From Lentisphaeria bacterium (lineage in GTDB: Bacteria; Verrucomicrobiota; Lentisphaeria; Oligosphaerales; Oligosphaeraceae), in assembly GCA_016303095.1 (NCBI GenBank), contig JAEDMH010000020.1, forward strand, positions 1-23,121: a stretch of DNA of 23,121 nt, in the 5' to 3' direction. A program made the position numbers and the translations under genes. The notes under the pieces are model-generated. The model did not search any database. It saw only the letters and a list, made by a program, of their open reading frames with translations, and was not told the DNA's origin. Positions 7,036-14,120 of the stretch are shown here, piece by piece; positions within the stretch are counted from its first letter, which is position 1, and each line of letters begins with the position of its first letter.

Positions 7036-10000
7036 TTATCGTGCGCTCCGAAGGATTTTTCTGTATTCCACAGGCATGACGCAAACGAAGCGCCCCCGGT
7101 ATTCCTGCCACTGCTCCAGAATGCGGCCAGCCTTGGCGCTGCCCGTCAACTCCCGGTGGCTCTTCAGCATCCCCAGAAGTTCCGCTTCCTCGGGAGAACC
7201 CTCCCGGATGGACTCCAAGTCCACCGTGTCCAGATTGCAGCGCAGGTCAAAATCTCCGCCCTCGTCCAGGACGTAGGCCAGGCCCCCGGTCATGCCGGCG
7301 GCGAAGTTGACCCCGGTCTTTCCCAGGACGGCCACCCGTCCGCCGGTCATGTATTCGCAGCCGTGGTCGCCCACGCCCTCCACCACGGCCTGGAAGCCGC
7401 TGTTGCGGATGGCGAAGCGTTCGCCGGCCTGCCCGTTGATGAAGATTTCGCCGGAGGTGCCGCCGTATCCGATGACATTGCCGGCCAGGACATTGTCCTC
7501 GGCGAGGCAGATGGCCTCCCGGGGAGGCACCAGGATGATTCGGCCGCCGGAGAGTCCCTTGCCCACATAGTCATTGGCCTCCCCTTCCAGGCGGAAGGTG
7601 ATGCCGTGGGCCAGGAAGGCGCCGAAGCTCTGTCCGGCGGTGCCCCGGAAATCCACCCTCCAGGTATCCTGGGGGAGTCCGGCCAGTCCCTTGGCCAGAG
7701 CCAGGCGTCCGGAGAGTCGGGCGCCCACGGAGCGGTTGGCGTTGACGATGGGCACTTCGATACGGGCGGGGGCGAAGGTCTCCAGGGCGCTTCCCAGGGC
7801 GGGGAAGAGGACTTGGTCGTCGATGGTGGTTTCGGGATGGGCTTCTCCGTTCCAGCAGATTTCCTGGCCTTGGACCACATGGAGCATGTCGTGGAAATCC
7901 AGCTTGGCGGCCTTTCCGGTCATGCGTTCGGGGTCTGCCTCCAGGAGATCGGCCCGTCCCACGGCCTCCTTCAGGGAGTGCAATCCCAGGGAGGCTAGGG
8001 TTTCCCGGGTTTCCCTGGCGATGAAATGGAGATACCGGAGGATATGTTCCGGCTTGCCCTTGAAGCGTTTCCGGATTTCGGGATCCTGGGTGGTGATGCC
8101 GGCGGGGCAGGTGTTGTCCTGGCACTGCCGCAGCATCATGCATCCCAGGGCCAGGAGGAGGGAGGTGGCGAAGCCGAACTCCTCGGCCCCCAGAAGGGCG
8201 GCGATAACCACATCCCGACCTGTGCGCAGCTGTCCATCCACCTGGAGACGCACCTTTCCCCGGAGTCCGTTCTTCACCAGAGTCTGGTGGGTTTCCGCCA
8301 GGCCCACTTCCCAGGGCATTCCCGCATGTTTGATGGAGCTCAAGGGGGCGGCGCCGGTGCCTCCGTCATGGCCGGAGATGACCACCACATCCGCATGGGC
8401 CTTGGCCACGCCGGCGGCCACGGTGCCCACGCCATTTTCCGACACCAGCTTCACGGAGATGCGGGCGGCGGGGTTCACGGCCCGGAGGTCGTGGATCAGC
8501 TGGGCCAGATCCTCGATGGAGTAGATGTCATGGTGAGGCGGCGGGGAGATGAGAGTGACATGGGGAGTGGCATGGCGGGTTCTGGCGATCTCCTCGTTGA
8601 CCTTGTCTCCGGGGAGCTGCCCTCCTTCGCCGGGCTTGGCGCCCTGGGCCATCTTGATCTGGAGATCCCGGGCATGGGCCAGATACTCCACGGTGACGCC
8701 GAAGCGTCCGGAGGCCACCTGGCGGATGGCGCTGGCCCGGTTCTCCCCGTGGGGGCCGGGGAGGTTCCGTTCGGGGCCCTCGCCCCCCTCGCCGGAGTTG
8801 CTCATGGTGCCCAGCTGGTTCATGGCCACAGCGATGGCCTCGTGGGCCTCGGGGCTGAGGGCGCCCAGGCTCATGGCGCCGGAGACAAAGTGATGGAGAA
8901 TCTCCTTCTCCTCCTCCACCTGCTCCAGGGGAAGGGGCTGGGCGCTATCCTTCCGGAAGCGGAGCAGATCCCGGAGGCGGATGGGCTGGGCGGGGGAGTT
9001 GACGGACTCCGCGAAACGGCGGTAGCGTTCCGGGTCATCCTCCCGCACGGCGGCATGGAGATCGCAGAGGGAGGGCGGGGTCACCAGATGGGGTTCCCCG
9101 TCCCGCCGCCAGCGATAGGCGCCACCCACAGGCAGGGGGTGTTTCTCGGCGGAGGGCCGGGCAGCTTCCACCCGTTCCCGCACCTCCTGGGCCACCTCCT
9201 CCAGGCCGATGCCATCCACGGCGCTGGGCGTGCCGGGGAAGAATTGGCGAATCAACTCCTTTCCCAGGCCGATGGCCTCGAACATTTGGGCGGAGCGATA
9301 GCTGCGGAGAGTGGCGATGCCCATCTTGGACATGCACTTCAGCAAGCCCTTGTCCACGGCGGAGATGTAGTTCTCCGTAGCTTTGGCGGGATCCTGCTCC
9401 CCGGCCAGGGAGGCCACAGTCTCCAGGGCGAGATAGGGATGGACGGCGGTGGCGCCATAGCCCAAGAGGAGGGCGAAGTGCATCACTTCCCGGGCTTCCC
9501 CGGTCTCCAGGATCACCCCCACGGGGGGGCGCAGGCCTGCGGCGGCCAGGGCCTGGTTGACGGCAGCGACGGCCAGGAGAGAGGGGATGGGAAGAGTTCC
9601 CGGGGGCACCTCCCGGTCGCTCAGCACCAGGATGTTTCTGCCTGCCTGGGCGGCGGCCACCGCCCGCTCCGCCAATTCCTTCAGGGCCTGGGCGAGATCC
9701 TCCTTCCAGAGAATGGGGAGTTTCTCCACCCGGTCCCGGCCCATGTTCTCCAGCCGGGCCAGGTCTTCCCCCGTGAGAATGGGGCGAGCCAGGCGCACCA
9801 GGCTGGCCCGGTGGGCCTCCTCGGAGAGGAGGTTCCCCTGGTTCCCGATGTAGGTGGTCAGGCTCATGACCAGCTCCTCCCGGATGGGATCAATGGGGGG
9901 ATTGGTCACCTGGGCGAAGCGTTGCTTGAAGTAGGAGAAGAGCAATTGGGGGCGGGGGGAGAGGACCGCCAGGGCGGCGTCGTTGCCCATGGAGCCCACG

Positions 10001-11451
10001 GGCTCCTTCCCCGTCTCCATCATGGGACGCACCAGCAAATCCACATCCTCCTGGCTCCAGCCAAAGAGGCGCTGCCGCTCCTTCAAACTGCCCTCCCCGT
10101 GCTCCGCCACAATGGTGTCAAACAATCCCGCCACGGGAATCTTCGACTCCTGGGACCAGCGACGATAGGGGGACTGGCGGGCCACCTGGTTCTTCAGCTC
10201 GTCATTGAGTACCAGGCGATGGGCCTTCAAATCGCACCAGAGGATTTCGCCCGGCTTGAGACGCCCCCGGCAAACCACCTGGGCAGGATCCAAATCCAAG
10301 ACGCCAGTCTCCGAGGCCAGGACGAAGAGTCCGTCCCGGGTAAGGGAGTACCGGGCGGGGCGCAGTCCGTTGCGGTCCAGCATGGCGCCGGCCCCCACCC
10401 CGTCGGTGAAGGTGACCGCGGCGGGTCCGTCCCAGGGTTCGGAGAGGGCGGAATGGTAGTCGAAGAATCCCCGCACATCCTTTCCCATGTGGTAGTTCTT
10501 TCCCCAAGCCTGGGGAATGAGCATCATCATCACGTGAGGGAGCCAGCGGCCGCCCTGCACCAGGAGTTCCACCATGTTGTCCAGGCAGGCGGAATCGCTT
10601 TGGCTTTCCTCGATAAGGGGGAGCACCTTCTTCAAATCCTGGCCGAAGAGGGAGCTTTCCAGGAAGGCCTCCCGGGTGCGGGCGTGGTTCAGGTTTCCCC
10701 GGAGGGTGTTGATTTCCCCGTTGTGGGCCAGATAGCGGAAGGGATGGGCCAGCCGCCAGGTGGGGAAGGTGTTGGTGCTATAGCGCTGATGCACCAACAC
10801 TAGGGGAGAGACAAAATCCTCCTCCGCCAAATCCCCGTAGAAGGACTCGATTTGCGTGGCCAGCATCAACCCCTTGTAGACCACGGTGCGGCTGCTGAAG
10901 CTGCTGAAGTAGGCGTCCAGCATCTCCTTCTCCAGACGACGCCGCAGCACAAAGACCCGGCGCTCCAGGGCATCCCCGGAAAGGGAATCCGCAGGGGCGA
11001 CAAACACCTGGCGAATCCGGGGACAGGTGGCCCGGGCGGTCTCCCCCAGACGGCTGACGTCCACGGGAACCTCCCTCCAGGCCAGCAGCCGGAACCCCTC
11101 CTCCCCCGCAATCCGCTCCAGAAGGGACTCCTCCCCCTCCCCGCCAAAAATCATGCCCACGGCATATCCCCCGGCCTCCGGCAACACCCCGCCCAGCACC
11201 CGCTGGAAAAACCCATGGGGAATCACGCTCAACAACCCGGCCCCGTCCCCGGAAAGGGGATCGCTTCCCGCCGCTCCCCGGTGGAGAAGACGCTGAAGAA
11301 GAATCACCCCCTGATGCACGAGCTCATGGGAGGAAATTCCCCGGAGGTTGGCCAGCATGCCCACGCCACAGGCGTCATGCTCGTTCTGAAAATGGTACAG
11401 GCCCTCGTCCTGGGGAAGGGATAGGCCACGCTGTCGATCTTTCGTATCCAT
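7036..11451 (-). CDS. gltB: Glutamate synthase large subunit
   Basis: Converts glutamine plus 2-oxoglutarate to two glutamates with GltD; together with GlnA this forms the GS-GOGAT ammonia-assimilation cycle. With the ATG at 11451 the product is 1471 residues, matching the family. AAGGAG at 11460-11465 sits 8 nt upstream and fixes this start; the open frame continues 118 codons further but crosses the promoter region. The class II glutaminase domain begins at Cys28 (ACGVGM) behind a 27-residue propeptide. Next come the central domain, an FMN-binding synthase domain (SNSGEGGEG near 880, GAKPGEGGQLPG near 930), and the [3Fe-4S] ligands C1104, C1110 and C1115. The C-terminal GXGXG beta-helix domain starts around 1220 (VNANRSVGARLSG, then GLSGGRI near 1300). 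It is first in the gltB-gltD-asnB unit and divergent from glnA. Confidence 0.97.
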   Translation of the reverse strand: MDTKDRQRGLSLPQDEGLYHFQNEHDACGVGMLANLRGISSHELVHQGVILLQRLLHRGAAGSDPLSGDGAGLLSVIPHGFFQRVLGGVLPEAGGYAVGMIFGGEGEESLLERIAGEEGFRLLAWREVPVDVSRLGETARATCPRIRQVFVAPADSLSGDALERRVFVLRRRLEKEMLDAYFSSFSSRTVVYKGLMLATQIESFYGDLAEEDFVSPLVLVHQRYSTNTFPTWRLAHPFRYLAHNGEINTLRGNLNHARTREAFLESSLFGQDLKKVLPLIEESQSDSACLDNMVELLVQGGRWLPHVMMMLIPQAWGKNYHMGKDVRGFFDYHSALSEPWDGPAAVTFTDGVGAGAMLDRNGLRPARYSLTRDGLFVLASETGVLDLDPAQVVCRGRLKPGEILWCDLKAHRLVLNDELKNQVARQSPYRRWSQESKIPVAGLFDTIVAEHGEGSLKERQRLFGWSQEDVDLLVRPMMETGKEPVGSMGNDAALAVLSPRPQLLFSYFKQRFAQVTNPPIDPIREELVMSLTTYIGNQGNLLSEEAHRASLVRLARPILTGEDLARLENMGRDRVEKLPILWKEDLAQALKELAERAVAAAQAGRNILVLSDREVPPGTLPIPSLLAVAAVNQALAAAGLRPPVGVILETGEAREVMHFALLLGYGATAVHPYLALETVASLAGEQDPAKATENYISAVDKGLLKCMSKMGIATLRSYRSAQMFEAIGLGKELIRQFFPGTPSAVDGIGLEEVAQEVRERVEAARPSAEKHPLPVGGAYRWRRDGEPHLVTPPSLCDLHAAVREDDPERYRRFAESVNSPAQPIRLRDLLRFRKDSAQPLPLEQVEEEKEILHHFVSGAMSLGALSPEAHEAIAVAMNQLGTMSNSGEGGEGPERNLPGPHGENRASAIRQVASGRFGVTVEYLAHARDLQIKMAQGAKPGEGGQLPGDKVNEEIARTRHATPHVTLISPPPHHDIYSIEDLAQLIHDLRAVNPAARISVKLVSENGVGTVAAGVAKAHADVVVISGHDGGTGAAPLSSIKHAGMPWEVGLAETHQTLVKNGLRGKVRLQVDGQLRTGRDVVIAALLGAEEFGFATSLLLALGCMMLRQCQDNTCPAGITTQDPEIRKRFKGKPEHILRYLHFIARETRETLASLGLHSLKEAVGRADLLEADPERMTGKAAKLDFHDMLHVVQGQEICWNGEAHPETTIDDQVLFPALGSALETFAPARIEVPIVNANRSVGARLSGRLALAKGLAGLPQDTWRVDFRGTAGQSFGAFLAHGITFRLEGEANDYVGKGLSGGRIILVPPREAICLAEDNVLAGNVIGYGGTSGEIFINGQAGERFAIRNSGFQAVVEGVGDHGCEYMTGGRVAVLGKTGVNFAAGMTGGLAYVLDEGGDFDLRCNLDTVDLESIREGSPEEAELLGMLKSHRELTGSAKAGRILEQWQEYRGRFVCVMPVEYRKILRSAR

Positions 11452-11459
11452 GGAGGATT

Positions 11460-11465
11460 CTCCTT
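11460..11465 (-). promoter_or_regulatory. gltB ribosome binding site
   Basis: AAGGAG lies 8 nt before the gltB ATG and decides the start. GGAG can pair with the CTCC next to the ATG (plus-strand GGAG-GATT-CTCC, 11452-11463), a short 4-bp hairpin that might partly mask it. Confidence 0.75.
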
Positions 11466-11618
11466 GAACCGCCCACGCCCCCACGCCGGAAAGGCAACGG
11501 CAAAACCGAAACCTCCCAGAGGGAAAACGAAGACGGTTGGTGAGGCAAAAGAGGAAGACGACTCCCGAAACGGAACACGACTCCCCCGGCACACAAAAAA
11601 TTGGTTTCGGCTGAAAAA

Positions 11619-11633
11619 GCAAGAGACATGCCA
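11619..11633 (-). promoter_or_regulatory. Sigma-54 (-24/-12) promoter for gltB-gltD-asnB
   Basis: On the minus strand the sequence is TGGCATG-TCTC-TTGC followed by a T tract. It matches the RpoN consensus TGGCAC/TG-N4-TTGC in every fixed position, with the GG and GC dinucleotides at the required spacing. It would start transcription near 11607, giving a gltB leader of about 155 nt. The glnA side carries the same pattern. RpoN itself is not in the window. Confidence 0.8.
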
Positions 11634-11666
11634 GAATGGGACAGGCATGGCCTTCCCCTAGAGCGG

Positions 11667-11703
11667 GTGACAAAGGATGAAATATTTTTACAAAGGGTGT
11701 AAA
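11667..11703. promoter_or_regulatory. Tandem dyad: candidate enhancer shared by gltB and glnA
   Basis: A perfect 17-bp dyad TTTACA-N5-TGTAAA lies at 11687-11703. A weaker copy sharing the ACAAAGG-TG core lies at 11667-11683, exactly 20 bp (two helical turns) away. The centre of the strong site is about 87 bp from the glnA -24 element and 63 bp from the gltB -24 element. That is the usual place for a bacterial enhancer-binding protein such as NtrC. The sequence is not the enterobacterial NtrC consensus (TGCACC-type), so the activator is unknown. Confidence 0.6.
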
Positions 11704-11779
11704 CCGTTCCCCAAAGAGGAAACATATTCTGTAATTCGCCCAAGCCGGGGTTCCCTGGGCCATGAGGGATTCTGGGGTT

Positions 11780-11794
11780 TGGCATGCCGCTTGC
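11780..11794 (+). promoter_or_regulatory. Sigma-54 (-24/-12) promoter for glnA
   Basis: TGGCATG-CCGC-TTGC followed by TTTA is a full match to the RpoN -24/-12 consensus. The predicted start is near 11806, leaving about a 58-nt leader before the glnA ATG. It shares TGGCATG, the 4-bp spacing and TTGCTTT with the divergent gltB promoter. Confidence 0.83.
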
Positions 11795-11863
11795 TTTATC
11801 CCCAAGCCGTCATGCCGGCGGGATGCCGGGCGCGACCCAATCCTTCATTAGGAGAGACTGACC

Positions 11864-13960
11864 ATGCAAAAGAGATTTGACGCGGTGTGCAAGATTTCGG
11901 ATCGCCGCACAGAAGGGACGGAGCCCCAGGGTTCCAAGGTGTTGGAGTTCTTTGCGGCGGACGTTTTCGACAATGAGAAGATGGCGAAGCATCTTCCCAA
12001 GTCCACCTACAAGAAATTGATGGCGACCCTGAACGGCATGCAGCCTTTGGATCCGGGCATTGCGGACGAAGTGGCCACGGCCATGAAGGAGTGGGCGGTT
12101 TCCCGCGGGGCGACCCATTACACCCATTGGTTCCAGCCTCTCACGGGGGGCACGGCGGAGAAGCACGACTCCTTCCTGGAGTTTTCCCAGGGCAAGGCCA
12201 TTTTCGAGTTTTCCGGCAAGACCCTGACCGTGGGCGAGCCGGACGCCTCCAGCTTCCCCTCCGGCGGTCTGCGCAGCACCTTCGAGGCCCGGGGATACAC
12301 GGCCTGGGATCCCACCAGCCCCGCCTTCATCAAGCGCCATAGCAACGGCGCCACCCTCTGCATCCCCACCATCTTCTGCTCCTACACGGGAGAAGTGCTG
12401 GACAAGAAGACTCCCCTGCTGCGCTCCACCCAGGCCCTGAAGAAGGCGGTGGTGCGTCTCATGAAGTGCTTTGGGCAGGAGGAGGAGCCTGTCCGGGTGA
12501 CCTTGGGAGCGGAGCAGGAATATTTCCTGGTGGACAAGAAGTTCTACCTCCAGCGTCCCGATCTGCTGCAGACGGGCCGCACCCTCTACGGCGCTCCCCC
12601 CGCCAAGCATCAGCAGCTGGAAGACCACTACTTTGGCAGCATTCCCTCCCGCATCCTGGCCTTCATGACCGATGTGGAGAACGAGCTGTGGAGCCTGGGC
12701 ATTCCCGCCAAGACCCGCCACAACGAGGTGGCTCCCGCCCAGTTCGAGCTGGCGCCCATCTTCGAGGAGCTGAACCTGGCCGTGGACCACAACATGCTGA
12801 TCATGGAAGTGCTGCGCCAGGTGGCCGACCGCCACGGCCTGGTCTGCCTGCTCCACGAGAAGCCCTTCGCCGGCATCAACGGCAGCGGAAAGCACAACAA
12901 CTGGGCCATCTCCTACGGCAAGCGCAACCTGCTGGATCCCGGCAGCAACCCCCAGGAGAACGCCGTCTTCCTCACCGTCCTCACCTCCATCATCCACGCC
13001 CTGGACAGCCATAGCGACCTCCTCCGGGCGGCCACCGCCGGCCTGGGCAACGACCACCGCCTGGGGGCCAACGAGGCGCCTCCCGCCATCATCTCCACCT
13101 TCCTGGGCGAGCAGCTGGAGGAAGTGATCGACCAGCTGGTGGATGGCGCCTCCGCCGCCAAGAGCAAGAAGGCCGCCACCCTGCGCATTGGGGTGGATGC
13201 CCTCCCCACCCTGAAGCGGGATGCCACGGACCGGAACCGCACCAGCCCCTTCGCCTTCACCGGCAACAAGTTCGAGTTCCGCGCCCCCGGATCCTCCCAG
13301 TCCTGCGCCGAGGTGAACATGGTGTTGAACACCATCGTGGCCGAGGCCATGGATCTCCTCAGCGACCAGTTGGAGAAGCTGCCCGCCGCCAAGTTCAACA
13401 CCGGCCTCCAGGAGATCCTGAAGAAGGAGATCTCCGCCCATCGCCGGGTGATCTTCAACGGGGATGGCTACACCAAGGAGTGGCTGAAGGAAGCCGCCCG
13501 CCGGGGTCTGCCCAACCTGCCCTCCACTCTGGAGGCCATCCAGCCCCTGAAGGCCAAGGAAAACCAGACCCTCCTGGAAAAGTACGGCGTCCTCTCCAAG
13601 GTGGAGATGGATTCCCGCTACCAGGTCTTCCGGGAAGAATACGAGCGCCGGCTGGACATTGAGGGCAAGATTGCCCTGGAGATTGCCAAGAGCATCATCC
13701 GCCCCGTGGCGGTGAAGGAACTGGTGGCCCTGGGGGACGCCAAGGTCTGCGCCTCCGTGGAGAGCTTCCGCAAGGAGTTTGCCGCGGACGTGGACGCCCT
13801 CTCCAAGGACATCGCCGCCCTGGAGAAGGCCTTGGCCAAGGCCCAGGGCATCATTCCCGCCATGGATGCTCTCCGGAAGGATGTGGATGCTCTGGAGACC
13901 ATTGTGGATGACAAGGTCTGGCCCATGCCCAAATATCGGGAAATGCTCTTCATCTGCTAG
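11864..13960 (+). CDS. glnN: Glutamine synthetase, type III
   Basis: ATP-dependent synthesis of glutamine from glutamate and ammonia. At 698 residues it is far longer than type I enzymes (about 470) and fits the GSIII family known from Bacteroidota, cyanobacteria and some Firmicutes. Diagnostic text includes FNDEKM-like FDNEKM near the start, THWFQPLTGGTAEKHDSF, LGAEQEYFLVD (metal-binding Glu residues), NGSGKHNNW (339-347, substrate-binding His344) and EFRAPGSSQ. The C-terminal ~150 residues form the extended helical region typical of GSIII. GGAG at 11851-11854 lies 9 nt before the ATG. It is driven by the sigma-54 promoter at 11780-11794, divergent from gltB. Type III enzymes lack the adenylylation-loop regulation of type I, so transcriptional control may matter more here. 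It is often annotated simply as glnA. Confidence 0.96.
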   Translation: MQKRFDAVCKISDRRTEGTEPQGSKVLEFFAADVFDNEKMAKHLPKSTYKKLMATLNGMQPLDPGIADEVATAMKEWAVSRGATHYTHWFQPLTGGTAEKHDSFLEFSQGKAIFEFSGKTLTVGEPDASSFPSGGLRSTFEARGYTAWDPTSPAFIKRHSNGATLCIPTIFCSYTGEVLDKKTPLLRSTQALKKAVVRLMKCFGQEEEPVRVTLGAEQEYFLVDKKFYLQRPDLLQTGRTLYGAPPAKHQQLEDHYFGSIPSRILAFMTDVENELWSLGIPAKTRHNEVAPAQFELAPIFEELNLAVDHNMLIMEVLRQVADRHGLVCLLHEKPFAGINGSGKHNNWAISYGKRNLLDPGSNPQENAVFLTVLTSIIHALDSHSDLLRAATAGLGNDHRLGANEAPPAIISTFLGEQLEEVIDQLVDGASAAKSKKAATLRIGVDALPTLKRDATDRNRTSPFAFTGNKFEFRAPGSSQSCAEVNMVLNTIVAEAMDLLSDQLEKLPAAKFNTGLQEILKKEISAHRRVIFNGDGYTKEWLKEAARRGLPNLPSTLEAIQPLKAKENQTLLEKYGVLSKVEMDSRYQVFREEYERRLDIEGKIALEIAKSIIRPVAVKELVALGDAKVCASVESFRKEFAADVDALSKDIAALEKALAKAQGIIPAMDALRKDVDALETIVDDKVWPMPKYREMLFIC

Positions 13961-13961
13961 C

Positions 13962-13976
13962 GTTCCCTAGGGGAAC
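13962..13976 (+). other. Small hairpin directly after the glnA/glnN stop
   Basis: GTTCCC-TAG-GGGAAC, a perfect 6-bp stem starting 2 nt after the stop codon. No T tract follows. It could protect the 3' end of the message. Confidence 0.4.
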
Positions 13977-13987
13977 CCGGCCTGCCA

Positions 13988-14025
13988 GCTCCCGTCCGCC
14001 CCCTTCCGGGGAGCCGGGCGGGAGC
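13988..14025 (+). terminator. Strong GC hairpin between glnN and the purF-like gene
   Basis: GCTCCCGTCCG pairs with CGGGCGGGAGC over 11 bp with one G·T pair, and an inner CCCC/GGGG can extend it. The first sizeable T tract (TTTTT, 14053-14057) is about 28 bp further, so this is a possible partial terminator. It may separate the highly expressed glutamine synthetase gene from the biosynthetic genes downstream. Confidence 0.5.
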
Positions 14026-14110
14026 CTCGCTAGAGTTGTGCCGAGTTCCCCCTTTTTCTGCCCTCCTCCCCCCTGGGGCACATCCCTTCCCCCCCATTTT
14101 TTTCCTCCCC

Positions 14111-14115
14111 GGAGG
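14111..14115 (+). promoter_or_regulatory. Ribosome binding site fixing a TTG start for the purF-like gene
   Basis: GGAGG lies 5 nt before a TTG at 14121. No in-frame ATG occurs before the catalytic Cys codon, so TTG is the only sensible start. The preceding CCTC can pair with GAGG (CCTC-CCCG-GAGG), a short hairpin that may reduce access. Confidence 0.7.
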
Positions 14116-14120
14116 TCCCC

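Noticed and set aside
3906..7079. A 1057-codon open frame on the plus strand opposite asnB and gltD.
   Set aside because: It is antisense to two clearly conserved genes, is rich in Gly/His/Glu low-complexity text with no domain, and is expected in GC-rich DNA.
8026..10803. A 925-codon plus-strand frame opposite gltB.
   Set aside because: Shadow of gltB codon usage, with no recognisable motif.
11627..11649. Inverted repeat CATGCC-N11-GGCATG considered as an activator site.
   Set aside because: Its left arm is the -24 element of the gltB sigma-54 promoter; the right arm alone is a chance hexamer. The central dyad is a better enhancer candidate.
11452..11805. A 118-residue N-terminal extension of GltB.
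   Set aside because: It crosses the sigma-54 promoter and dyad, while AAGGAG before the ATG at 11451 gives the standard length and the normal propeptide before Cys28.
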